Source: Haloplanus natans DSM 17983
GTDB taxonomy: Archaea; Halobacteriota; Halobacteria; Halobacteriales; Haloferacaceae
DNA: 64,000 bases
NCBI RefSeq assembly: GCF_000427685.1
Contig: NZ_KE386573.1
Coordinates: 620,001 to 684,000, forward strand
Reading direction: 5' to 3'
In this document: piece after piece, positions 8,305 through 16,283 of the stretch
Numbering within the stretch: the stretch's first letter is position 1
Layout of the letters: each line of letters starts with the position of its first letter
Notes under the pieces: generated by a model
What the model was told of the DNA's origin: nothing
The model's database searches: none
Seen by the model: the letters and a program-made list of their open reading frames with translations, nothing else
Translations under genes and position numbers: made by a program

Positions 8305-9234
8305 ATGACCGATTTGCACACCCACGCGGAGGATATCGTAGCGCAGTTTTCGGACCACCTGGATCTGACCGTCGACGAGGTCGAGGAGCGACTCGAAAAC
8401 CTCGTCAACGAGTACCGGGTCCCGGTTGACGAGGCGCGCCGGAGCGTCGTGAACAGTTACCTCGACGAGGCCGGCCTGGAGCGCGACGCTCTGGGCGGCG
8501 GCGGCAACGCCTCCGTCGGCCTCGCGGAGATCGACCAGGACGAACAGTGGCTGGACGTGACCGCCAAGGTCGTCGAACTGTGGGAGCCCCGGAGCGACTC
8601 GGTGGCTCAGGTCGGCCTGCTCGGCGACGAGACGGGGACGACCAAGTTCGTCGCCTTCGAGACTTCGGATCTCCCCGAACTGGACGAGGGGGCGGTCTAC
8701 CGCCTGGAGAACCTCGTCACCGACGAGTACCAGGGTAACTTCTCGGTGAAGCTCAACCGGACGACGACCATCACCGAAGTCGACGAGGACATCGAGGTCG
8801 GCGACGACGCCGAAACCGTCGAGGGGGCGCTGGTCGACATCCAGAGCGGGAGCGGCCTGATCAAGCGCTGTCCCGAGGCGGACTGCACGCGCGTCCTCCA
8901 GAACGGTCGGTGTTCCGAACACGGCAGCGTCGAGGGCGAGTTCGACCTGCGGATCAAGGGCGTCCTCGACGACGGCGAGGCGGTTCACGAGGTGATCTTC
9001 GACCGCGAGAGCACGGAAGCGCTCACCGGAACCACGCTGGAGGAGGCGAAAGACATGGCGATGGACGCGCTCGATACGACCGTCGTCGCCGACGAGATGC
9101 GCACGGGGACGCTCGGCCGGTACTACCGGGTGAGCGGCCCGCAGTTCGGCCGGTACGTGCTGGTCGACGAGTTCGAACGGCTGAGCGATCCGGTCGACGC
9201 CGAAGCGGCCCTCATCGAAGCGAGGTCGATCTAA
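8305..9234 (+). CDS. rpa3: Replication protein A, Rpa3-like, with zinc finger
   Basis: A 309-residue single-stranded DNA-binding protein. A helical N-terminus (about 1-60) leads into an OB fold (about 75-165: WLDVTAKVVELWEP, TTKFVAFETSDLP, YRLENLVTDEYQGNFSVKLN). A zinc finger follows (C189, C194, C203, H206) and then a second OB-like region. The length fits the Rpa3 type rather than the longer Rpa1 of Haloferax. A TTTTTATAT box at 8237-8245 would place transcription start near a GTG at 8266; that GTG start would add 13 residues, but the ATG at 8305 matches the usual MTDL start. It is followed after 1 bp by its partner gene. Confidence 0.92.
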   Translation: MTDLHTHAEDIVAQFSDHLDLTVDEVEERLENLVNEYRVPVDEARRSVVNSYLDEAGLERDALGGGGNASVGLAEIDQDEQWLDVTAKVVELWEPRSDSVAQVGLLGDETGTTKFVAFETSDLPELDEGAVYRLENLVTDEYQGNFSVKLNRTTTITEVDEDIEVGDDAETVEGALVDIQSGSGLIKRCPEADCTRVLQNGRCSEHGSVEGEFDLRIKGVLDDGEAVHEVIFDRESTEALTGTTLEEAKDMAMDALDTTVVADEMRTGTLGRYYRVSGPQFGRYVLVDEFERLSDPVDAEAALIEARSI

Positions 9235-9235
9235 C

Positions 9236-9868
9236 ATGAGTCAGACACCTACCCGCGAAGTCGCGCGCCGCGTCTTCGCCCGCGAGTTCAACGACGCGAG
9301 TCACACGTTCAAAGAGTCCGAGGACGAACGGGCCCCGGTCTACCTCCTGCTTCCGACGGGCGAACGCGCCAACCGCGTGTTCCTCGTCGGCACCCTGACC
9401 GAGAAAGAGGACGTGGGCGAGGGCGACGAGTACTGGCGGGGTCGCATCGTCGACCCGACGGGGACATTTTTTGTCTACGCCGGGCAGTACCAACCCGAGG
9501 CGGCGTCGACGCTCCGTGATCTCGAACCGCCGGCGTACGTCGCCGTCGTCGGCAAGCCTCGCACCTACGAGACGGACGACGGGAGCGTCAACGTCTCCGT
9601 GCGGCCCGAATCGATCACCGCCGTCGACTCCGTCACCCGCGACCGCTGGGTCGTCGAGGCGGCCCAGCGAACCCTCGAACGCGTCGCCGCCTTCGAGGAC
9701 GAGAGCAACGAGTACGCCCGCATGGCCCGCGAGGAGTACGATCTCTCGACCGACGAGTACCGGCGGATGGCCCTCGCCGCCCTCGAAGGGCTGGACGAGT
9801 CGGACGAACTCGGCTCGGACGGCGAGGCCGACGCCGACGGCGGCATCGACGCCCCGGCCGAGCACTGA
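9236..9868 (+). CDS. rpap3: RPA-associated protein (Rpap)
   Basis: This 210-residue protein is encoded immediately after rpa, the conserved haloarchaeal rpa-rpap pairing. It has an OB-like fold (NRVFLVGTLTEKEDVGEGDEYWRGRIVDPTG ... PPAYVAVVGKPR), a helical region, and a low-complexity acidic tail. In Haloferax volcanii such proteins act only with their cognate RPA; that is family knowledge. The 1-bp gap implies translational coupling and one mRNA. Confidence 0.92.
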   Translation: MSQTPTREVARRVFAREFNDASHTFKESEDERAPVYLLLPTGERANRVFLVGTLTEKEDVGEGDEYWRGRIVDPTGTFFVYAGQYQPEAASTLRDLEPPAYVAVVGKPRTYETDDGSVNVSVRPESITAVDSVTRDRWVVEAAQRTLERVAAFEDESNEYARMAREEYDLSTDEYRRMALAALEGLDESDELGSDGEADADGGIDAPAEH

Positions 9869-9931
9869 CCGCCCGACGCCTCGCCGTCTGACGAACGCTT
9901 AAGTGAGTCGGGCGTCGATATTGGGACCAGC

Positions 9932-10330
9932 ATGGGCAACAAGAACAAGACCGTCTCCTTTCGCGTCAACGAGGACGCGTTCGAGACCCTGCGCGATATC
10001 GCCGAGGAGCGTGACATCTCGCTCTCCGAGGTGTTTCGCGACTACGTCGACATGCTCGTTGCCCACGACGGCCAGGTGGAAGTCGTCCCCGAACACGAAC
10101 TCGCCCGCCGCTCCGACGACGAGCCCAGCTTCCCGCCCACCGTCGAGGTGCCGAAGACGTTCGTCCGCGAGCACGAACGCCTCGAACTCGAGGCCGACCA
10201 CCTGCGGGACCAGCTAGACGAACACAAACGCTACATCGACCACCTGCGGGACCAGCTAGAGGCGGACGAGGAGATAATCCACCTCGACGACCTGGACGAC
10301 GAGCGCGACGAGCCGTATCAGATCGGTTGA
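9932..10330 (+). CDS. Ribbon-helix-helix-like DNA-binding protein with coiled-coil tail
   Basis: This 132-residue protein starts with an RHH/CopG-like segment (NKTVSFRVNEDAFETLRDIAEERDISLSEVFRDYVDML, about 5-42). After a spacer comes a predicted coiled coil (about 75-120) that contains a near-exact duplication of HLRDQL; the matching DNA, CACCTGCGGGACCAGCTAGA, occurs at 10200-10219 and 10240-10259. An RHH dimer with coiled-coil multimerisation suggests a sequence-specific or architectural DNA-binding role. I do not recognise a named family. It stands alone, just downstream of the rpa operon. Confidence 0.75.
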   Translation: MGNKNKTVSFRVNEDAFETLRDIAEERDISLSEVFRDYVDMLVAHDGQVEVVPEHELARRSDDEPSFPPTVEVPKTFVREHERLELEADHLRDQLDEHKRYIDHLRDQLEADEEIIHLDDLDDERDEPYQIG

Positions 10331-10363
10331 GACGGTCCGCGGCGGACTGATCGTCGGTGACGC

Positions 10364-10819
10364 CTATCCCGACAGCGCCCGCCGCGTTTCGGCGGCCCGC
10401 CGTTCCATCTCCGTGTTGCCTTCGACGGCCGCCAGCGACTCGACCGCTTCGAGTCGCCGCACCGCCTGATCGAGAAAGGACAGTACGTCGCCCGGGTAGG
10501 CGTACAGCATGTAGTCGTCGGTCATCACGTCGACGATGGCGTCCGGACCCAGACCCTGCGCCCGCAGTTCCAGCAGATAGCGGATGAACTGGCGTTCCGG
10601 GTAGCCGGTGTAGAGGTCGTCGGGGTCTTCGCAGTCGAGGAAGTCGGTGGCGAAATCGAGCAGTCGATCCCGGGTGGCGTCGTCGAGTTTGGTGAGGCCG
10701 TCGCCGCTGTAGAGCACCTCCATCGTCGCACCCTTGAACGCGCCCTTGGGGATGGACGTATCCAACTGGGAGACGATCCGGCGGTGGTTCTTCAGATACA
10801 CTTTGTCGGTGATAGCCAC
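10364..10819 (-). CDS. Conserved haloarchaeal protein, function unknown
   Basis: A 151-residue soluble, mostly helical protein (MAITDKVYLKNHRRIVSQLD ... FKGATMEVLYSGDGLTKLDD ... YPERQFIRYLLELRAQGLGPDAIVDVMTDDYMLYAYPGDVLSFLDQAVRRLE). I do not recognise a motif that gives a function. Codon use, the strong third-position GC and the lack of overlap with other genes support it as real. It converges with the RHH-like gene (33-bp gap) and is divergent from tRNA-His. Confidence 0.75.
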   Translation of the reverse strand: MAITDKVYLKNHRRIVSQLDTSIPKGAFKGATMEVLYSGDGLTKLDDATRDRLLDFATDFLDCEDPDDLYTGYPERQFIRYLLELRAQGLGPDAIVDVMTDDYMLYAYPGDVLSFLDQAVRRLEAVESLAAVEGNTEMERRAAETRRALSG

Positions 10820-10929
10820 TGGGGACCCCTACACGACGGCGCGTCTAAAGGCTCCCGGCTTTGTGTCGACGACCCACGGCGGCCCCGAGTCGTAACCTAC
10901 TTTACTCACAGCGCGGTATCGTAAGCCGT

Positions 10930-11002
10930 GTCCGGGTTGGGGTAGTGGTTATCCTTCAGCCTTGTGGAGGCTGAGACGCGGGTTCGATTCTCGCACCCGG
11001 AC
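10930..11002 (+). tRNA. tRNA-His (anticodon GTG)
   Basis: The stretch folds as a complete tRNA without intron or encoded CCA. The acceptor is TCCGGGT / ACCCGGA with an additional G(-1):C73 pair, which is the tRNA-His identity element. There is a D arm, anticodon stem CAGCC/GGCTG around loop TTGTGGA (anticodon GTG), and T arm GCGGG TTCGATT CTCGC. A CTTTTT run follows immediately, a likely terminator. A hairpin (GGACTTTTTCCAC ... GTGGAAAGTCC, 11000-11040) begins at its 3' end. Confidence 0.95.
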
Positions 11003-11068
11003 TTTTTCCACGACGACCGAAGGGAGGAGTGGAAAGTCCGACAGAGAGCGGAGCGAGGCCGCGAGTGA

Positions 11069-11084
11069 GGTTCGATTCTCGCAC
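11069..11084 (+). repeat. Copy of the tRNA-His T-arm sequence
   Basis: GGTTCGATTCTCGCAC here is identical to 10981-10996 in the T arm of tRNA-His, 88 bp upstream, and the flanks are similar (GAG before, TCGAAC after). It could be the remnant of an integrase attachment-site duplication or of a lost second tRNA. No integrase gene is nearby. Confidence 0.7.
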
Positions 11085-11179
11085 TCGAACGGCGACGCGC
11101 TCCGGTGTCGGCCGTCGATGCCGACCCCCGCCGAGACGCGGCACCACGCTTTTTCAACCGCGCAGTCGATCCACTCAGT

Positions 11180-12259
11180 ATGGACGAACGCCGTACCGTC
11201 GTTGCCCTCTTCGGCCTCCTCGTCGGCCTGGTCACCGCTTTCATCGCGTATCGGTTCATCGCCGCCCTCACCGTCGCCGTCTTCCTCTACTACTCTACGC
11301 GCCGCTTCTACAAGGCGCTCGGACGGCTCCACGTTCCCAGGCAGGTTCGTGCTCTCACCGTCCTCTCCTTGCTTGCGATACCGCTTCTCCTCCTGCTCAG
11401 TTACACGCTCGTCTTGCTGGTGACCGAGACACAGCGGTTTCTGGAGACCTATCCGGTCGTCGAGGCGGCGGGGACGAATTTCGCGTGGCTCGGCGCCACC
11501 GACGAGATTCCGGATCTCACCGTCGACGGCCTCGTCGATGCGTATCAGGCCGGGCAGTTCGAGGTGATCACGGACTTTCTGGTCGAACACGCCGCGGTAC
11601 TGACGAACGCGATCACGGGCTTTTTCCTCAACCTGTTCATCGTGGTCATCGTCACGTACTATCTCCTGATCGACGGCCACCGGTTCCACGACTGGCTGCT
11701 CCGGTTCGACGACGACGCCATCGTCCGTGAGTATCTGGAGGCCGCCGACCGCGAACTCGAAGCCATCCTCTTTGGGAACCTGCTGAACGTCATCGCCATC
11801 GCGCTCATCGCCGTCGGCTCGTTCATGGGCTACAACGCCCTCGTCCCCGAGGCCGTCGAGGTGCCCTACCCCGCACTCGCGGGCGTCCTCACGGGTGTTG
11901 CGAGCCTGATCCCCGTCGTCGGGATGAAGGTGGTGTACGTCCCCCTCGCCGGCGCTATCGCCGCGCCGATGGTGATCTCGGGCGAGTATTCGCTGCTCGG
12001 CTACCTCGTTGCCTTCCTGTTCGTGGCCGTCGTGATCGTCGACACGATTCCGGATCTGATCCTCCGGCCGTATCTCAGCGGCGAGCGGACCCACGTCGGC
12101 CTGTTGATGCTTGCGTACATCTTCGGCCCCGTCGTGTTCGGGTTCTACGGGCTCTTTTTCGCGCCTATCGTCCTCGCGCTCGGTATCACCTTCGCCCACA
12201 CGGCGCTTCCCCGACTCCTCGGTGCCGACGAAACGCCGGACGCGGCGCCGGGTCCGTAG
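11180..12259 (+). CDS. AI-2E family transporter-like membrane protein
   Basis: This 359-residue protein has the AI-2E/PerM (UPF0118) layout: paired N-terminal membrane helices (VVALFGLLVGLVTAFIAYRF and the following one), a third near residue 70, a soluble helical stretch, then four to five C-terminal helices with LLNVIAIALIAVGSFMGY, PALAGVLTGVASLIPVVG and the IPDLILRPYLSGERTHVGLLML motif typical of the family. Bacterial relatives export quorum signals or act as Na+/H+ antiporters; the substrate here is unknown. The ATG at 11180 is chosen because the residues before it are not membrane-compatible or conserved in style. Confidence 0.88.
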   Translation: MDERRTVVALFGLLVGLVTAFIAYRFIAALTVAVFLYYSTRRFYKALGRLHVPRQVRALTVLSLLAIPLLLLLSYTLVLLVTETQRFLETYPVVEAAGTNFAWLGATDEIPDLTVDGLVDAYQAGQFEVITDFLVEHAAVLTNAITGFFLNLFIVVIVTYYLLIDGHRFHDWLLRFDDDAIVREYLEAADRELEAILFGNLLNVIAIALIAVGSFMGYNALVPEAVEVPYPALAGVLTGVASLIPVVGMKVVYVPLAGAIAAPMVISGEYSLLGYLVAFLFVAVVIVDTIPDLILRPYLSGERTHVGLLMLAYIFGPVVFGFYGLFFAPIVLALGITFAHTALPRLLGADETPDAAPGP

Positions 12260-12273
12260 CCGGCGCCGCGGCG

Positions 12274-14925
12274 CTACGCCACGTCGACGCCGGTGATCTC
12301 GAAGCGCGCACCGTCCGCCGATCCGGCCGTACAGTCGACGGTCCAGCCGTGGGCGCACGCGATGTCCCTGACGATGCGCAGGCCGAACCCCGTCCCGCCG
12401 TCGTCCGTCGAGTAGCCCGCCTCGAACACCTGCTCGCGTTCGTCGGGCGGAATACCGACGCCGTCGTCCTCGACGTAGAAGCCGCGCGCGTCGCCGTCCG
12501 GGCCGGTGACCGTCCCGACGGTGACGGTGAGGAACTCCTCGTCGGGGCGCGCGCCGTGCTCGACCGAATTCCGAAACAGGTTCTCGAGCACCTGCGCGAG
12601 CCGACTCTCGTCGGCCCGTATCGTGCGGTCGTCGACGCGGTCGAGGGTGGCGTCGCCGGTTTCGACGTTGGCCCAGCACCGCTCGGCGACCCGTGACAGG
12701 TCGACCGGTTCGGCCTCCTCGACGCTCTCTCCCTCCCGTGCGAGCGTGAGCACGTCGTCGATGAGCGTCTCCATACGCCCGAGCGCCCGGGTGGCCTCGT
12801 CGATATGGGGGCTGTCACACGTCTCGGTCGCCAGTTCCAGGTGACCGCCCGCGACGTTGAGCGGGTTCCGGAGGTCGTGGCTGACGAGGCTCGCGAACTC
12901 GTCGAGTCGCTGATTCTCGCGTTCGAGTTCGGCTTCGCGCTCCCGAAGCACCGCCTCGTGTGCGACGCGATCGATGGCCGCCGTGACGTTCTCACAGAGC
13001 AACTGGACGAGCCGGCGCTCGTTCTCGTCGAACGCGTCCGGTTCCGTCGACGCGACGAGGACGACCCCGTGGTCGCCGAGCGGTACGATGTACTCGCTTC
13101 GGAGCGGCGTCGACTCGTTGTGCAGGCTCTCGGCGTCGTCGAGGTCGGCGTAGTGTTTCGCCGCATTCGTCTCGAAGGCCTCCCAGGCGATGCTTCCCGG
13201 TCCCAGGTCCGGGGGCTCGCCGATCACGTCCTCGACCCTGCTCGTCCACGCCGCCGGGACGAGCGCCGACGCCTCTTCGTCGTGATAGTGGACGGCCGCG
13301 TGCCCGAGCGTCAGGATATCCGCGAGCGCATCGACGGTCATGTCCGCGACCGTCGCCGTCGAGTCGGCGCGCAGCAACTCCCGCGTCGTCCGGTGGAGTT
13401 CGTTCAGCGCCCGCTCGCGGTCCTTTCGCTCGGAGATGTCGCGAGCGATGCCGACGATCCGGTACGGCTCCCCGCCCTCGTCGGGTAGCGTCCAGCTACA
13501 GAACTCGTAGGTCCGGCCCTCCCCGCCCGCCGTCCGGAGACGGAGTTCGCGCTCGTCCGACCCGTGTTCGAGCGCGTGACGAACCCCGGCGACGACGCTC
13601 TCGCGGTCGGCCGCGTCGAACAGCTCCACCGGGTCCATCGCCTCGAGCTCCGCCCGTGTGTCGCCCGTCAACTCGGGTTCGTTCACGTAGACGGCGTTGC
13701 CCGCGGTGTCGAGCACGTAGAACACGTCGTCGAGGGCATCCCGAAGCACGCGCTCGTACACGGTGGTCGGGGTCGACTCGGTCTCGCACTCCCGACAGAT
13801 CGCCACGAACCCGGGATGGCCGTCGTCGACGGCCACGACGGCGGTGTGTGCCCGTGTCAGATCGCCGTTCTCGCGAACGTGTGGGCCCTCGTCCTCGGCC
13901 GTGCCCGACGCCCTAGCCTCGTTCAGGAGCGTCGACAGGCGCTCGGCTTCGGACGCTGCCGGGTAGAGTCGCGACGCGTGGTCGCCCAGCACGCCGCGGT
14001 CGGCGTAGCCGAACAGCCGTTCGGCGCCGTCGTTCCACCCCGTGATGTAGCCGTCGTCGTCGAGCGTGAGAACGGCGTACTCGTCGAGGTCGTCGAGCGG
14101 ACGGGCGAGTTGCGGTCGGTTCCGGTGGAGGCCACGGCCGTCGGCCCCCCCGTCGTCGGATGGCTCTTGTACCAGACAGATCATGGTTCCGTCGCCGGTG
14201 TACGCGAGCGCGTGGTTCGTCAGAATCCGGTCGCCGTCGGCGCGTTCGTACACCGTCTGCCCGCTCCACCGACCGTCACGGGGGACGGCCGGCAGGATCT
14301 CGTCGTACATCCGATCGACGTGGGCGTCGGGGTAGAGTAGCTCCCAGTGTGTCCCGATGAGTGCCGACCGATCGTAGCCCACGATGTCGGCGTAGGCCTG
14401 GTTGACGTACTGAAAGTAGCCGTCCTCATCGAGGAGGGCGATACCCTCGCGGGCGGTGTCCATCGCCCCGTAGGCACGCCTCACTAGCTGTTCGGCGTCG
14501 TGTCTCGACACCGCGTTCTCGATCCGGTTGGCGAGGACGGTGTACTGGTCGATCCCCGGTCCCTTCTGGAGATACTCCGTGACACCGGCGGAGATGGCCT
14601 CGCTCGCTATCTCCTCGCTGCCCTTGCCGGTAAAGAGGATGAACGGAACGGCAGGGTCACGCTCGCGGACGGCCCGGAGGAAGTCGAGGCCGTCCCGACC
14701 CGGCATCTCGTAGTCGCTGACGATGCAGTCGACCGCGTCGGTTTCGAGTCGATCGAGCGCGTCGTCGACGGTCGTCTCCGTCAGGACGCGAAACGCATCG
14801 TCCTGTCGTTCGAGAACGGTGGCGGCCAACTGGAGCAGATCGCCGTCGTCGTCGACGTGGAGGACGTTGATCGACCCCCGGCCGCGGACGACGCTGGGAA
14901 TCTCCGCCGGGTCGTCGATACTCAT
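12274..14925 (-). CDS. Hybrid sensor histidine kinase: receiver-PAS-GAF-HisKA-HATPase
   Basis: An 883-residue cytoplasmic kinase. An N-terminal receiver domain (about 20-135) has INVLHVDDD and the phospho-acceptor Asp in DCIVSDYEMPGRDG. Then come about three PAS modules (145-265, 285-400, 400-515), a GAF-like domain (about 520-660), HisKA with His683 (SLVSHDLRNPLNV) and HATPase_c (FRNSVEHG, DDGVGIP, GGTGFGLRIV). A receiver at the N-terminus of a kinase usually makes it a downstream relay component. The ATG at 14925 is preferred over one 21 bp upstream. It is convergent with the AI-2E gene (15-bp gap). Confidence 0.92.
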   Translation of the reverse strand: MSIDDPAEIPSVVRGRGSINVLHVDDDGDLLQLAATVLERQDDAFRVLTETTVDDALDRLETDAVDCIVSDYEMPGRDGLDFLRAVRERDPAVPFILFTGKGSEEIASEAISAGVTEYLQKGPGIDQYTVLANRIENAVSRHDAEQLVRRAYGAMDTAREGIALLDEDGYFQYVNQAYADIVGYDRSALIGTHWELLYPDAHVDRMYDEILPAVPRDGRWSGQTVYERADGDRILTNHALAYTGDGTMICLVQEPSDDGGADGRGLHRNRPQLARPLDDLDEYAVLTLDDDGYITGWNDGAERLFGYADRGVLGDHASRLYPAASEAERLSTLLNEARASGTAEDEGPHVRENGDLTRAHTAVVAVDDGHPGFVAICRECETESTPTTVYERVLRDALDDVFYVLDTAGNAVYVNEPELTGDTRAELEAMDPVELFDAADRESVVAGVRHALEHGSDERELRLRTAGGEGRTYEFCSWTLPDEGGEPYRIVGIARDISERKDRERALNELHRTTRELLRADSTATVADMTVDALADILTLGHAAVHYHDEEASALVPAAWTSRVEDVIGEPPDLGPGSIAWEAFETNAAKHYADLDDAESLHNESTPLRSEYIVPLGDHGVVLVASTEPDAFDENERRLVQLLCENVTAAIDRVAHEAVLREREAELERENQRLDEFASLVSHDLRNPLNVAGGHLELATETCDSPHIDEATRALGRMETLIDDVLTLAREGESVEEAEPVDLSRVAERCWANVETGDATLDRVDDRTIRADESRLAQVLENLFRNSVEHGARPDEEFLTVTVGTVTGPDGDARGFYVEDDGVGIPPDEREQVFEAGYSTDDGGTGFGLRIVRDIACAHGWTVDCTAGSADGARFEITGVDVA

Positions 14926-15020
14926 GCAGGCACGTACGAATGCCAACGCAAGTATCCTTGGGCTCCGTCTATCACGACCGATACGGCGAGTCGTCCGTCG
15001 GCTCCGGGACGTTCTCCCCG

Positions 15021-16208
15021 TCAGCGCCGGGCGAACTCCGGCTCGCTCGACAGCCGGTCCAGTCCAGTCCCCGACTCGGCTCCCGATCCACGGGTACGGA
15101 TGATGTTGAACGCGGTGACGAGGTCGGACCGGGAGATGAGGCCGACGAGATTCCCCGTCTCGTCGACGACTGGCAGTCGCCCCACCTTCTCGCGTTGCAT
15201 CATCGAGATGGCGTCCATCGCGTCGGCGTCGGGCGTGATCGTCACCAGATCCGTCGCCATCACGTCCTCGACGCGGTAGGCGTCCCGTTCCACCTCGCGA
15301 ACCTCCCGGGTGTCGTCGAGGGTGACCATGCCCACGAGGCTCCCGCCCCGAAGGACGGGGTAGCCGGTGTGGCGCTCCCGGAACATCCGGTCGGTGAGCG
15401 CCGTGACCGAGGTGTCGGCCGTGACGGTCTGCAGTTCCCCCGCTGGCGTCATGATGTCGCCGACGGTCACGTCCTGGAACGCCGCTTTCATCACCGTCTG
15501 CTGGGCCTCGCTGGAGGCGCCGATGTAGATGAAGAAAGCAAGCGCCACCAGAAACAGGTTGGCGAAGAGGCCGACGATGGCGAGGACGATGGCGAACAGT
15601 TTGCCGACTTCGGCGGCAATCTGGGTCGCGCGGGCGTGGGGTCGCCGTCGCGCCAACAGTGCCCGAAGGACGCGCCCGCCGTCCATCGGGAAGCCGGGGA
15701 GCATGTTGAACACCGCGAGCGCGACGTTCGTCAGGGCGAGATAGGCGAGGACGAACTGCACGGTCGGGAGCGCGCCGGGGACGACGCGGAAGGCGGCGTA
15801 GGAGACGACGCCGAGGGCGACGCTAACGATGGGGCCCGCGACGGCGATGGTGAACTCCTGTTTCCAGTCTTCCGGCATCTCGGTGAAGCGTGCGACGCCG
15901 CCGAACAGCCAGAGCGTGATCGACTCGATTTCGTAGCCGTACCGCATGGCGACCAGGGAGTGGCCGAACTCGTGGAGGAGGACACAGACGAAGAGGCCGG
16001 TCGCCGCCGCGGCGCCGAGGACCCATCGCGTCGATCCCGCGGTGAGCGCGTCGACGGGCATCGCCGACCCGAACGTGGCGTTGAGGACGGTGGCGAGGTT
16101 CCCCACGTCCGACCCGATCAGCCACGCGAACAGCGGGAGGACGAGCAGGAAGGTGAGATCGAGTCTGATCGGAATGCCGAACGCGCTTCCGATACGGATA
16201 CCGCGCAT
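15021..16208 (-). CDS. Site-2 protease family membrane metalloprotease with two CBS domains
   Basis: A 395-residue M50 intramembrane protease. The zinc motif HEFGH is at 79-83 within a membrane helix, and the second-ligand motif FPMDGGRVLRALLARR is at about 175-190. About six membrane segments occupy 15-240, followed by two CBS domains (about 245-385) that may bind adenine nucleotides. The family cleaves membrane-anchored regulators. Its position between a hybrid kinase and a secreted protein gives no clear client. It is read in the same direction as both neighbours but is separated by 75-95 bp. Confidence 0.92.
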   Translation of the reverse strand: MRGIRIGSAFGIPIRLDLTFLLVLPLFAWLIGSDVGNLATVLNATFGSAMPVDALTAGSTRWVLGAAAATGLFVCVLLHEFGHSLVAMRYGYEIESITLWLFGGVARFTEMPEDWKQEFTIAVAGPIVSVALGVVSYAAFRVVPGALPTVQFVLAYLALTNVALAVFNMLPGFPMDGGRVLRALLARRRPHARATQIAAEVGKLFAIVLAIVGLFANLFLVALAFFIYIGASSEAQQTVMKAAFQDVTVGDIMTPAGELQTVTADTSVTALTDRMFRERHTGYPVLRGGSLVGMVTLDDTREVREVERDAYRVEDVMATDLVTITPDADAMDAISMMQREKVGRLPVVDETGNLVGLISRSDLVTAFNIIRTRGSGAESGTGLDRLSSEPEFARR

Positions 16209-16237
16209 ACCGGACGTAGCGAGGGGACGGACTTATA

Positions 16238-16283
16238 CTGTCGGTTGTGACTGGTCGCGGGATGGTGTCGTCCCGACGACCGA
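16238..16283. repeat. Nested palindromic element, type B, degenerate or half copy
   Basis: The left part, ACTGTCGGTTGTGACTGGT, matches the left arm and hinge of the 7799 element (ACTGTCGGCTGTAACTGTT) with few changes. It is followed by a different hairpin core (GGTCGCGGGA ... TCCCGACGACC). The right outer arm is missing, and the sequence ends exactly at the TGA stop of the 16284-17966 gene. Confidence 0.6.

Noticed and set aside
7078-9237. 719-codon minus-strand frame spanning manC and rpa
   Set aside because: It runs through a palindromic repeat and antisense to rpa, and shows only low-complexity Arg/Ser/Pro-rich sequence; the genes on the other frames are certain.
10949-12679. 576-codon minus-strand frame antisense to the AI-2E gene
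   Set aside because: It has no domain and is complementary to an obvious membrane protein.
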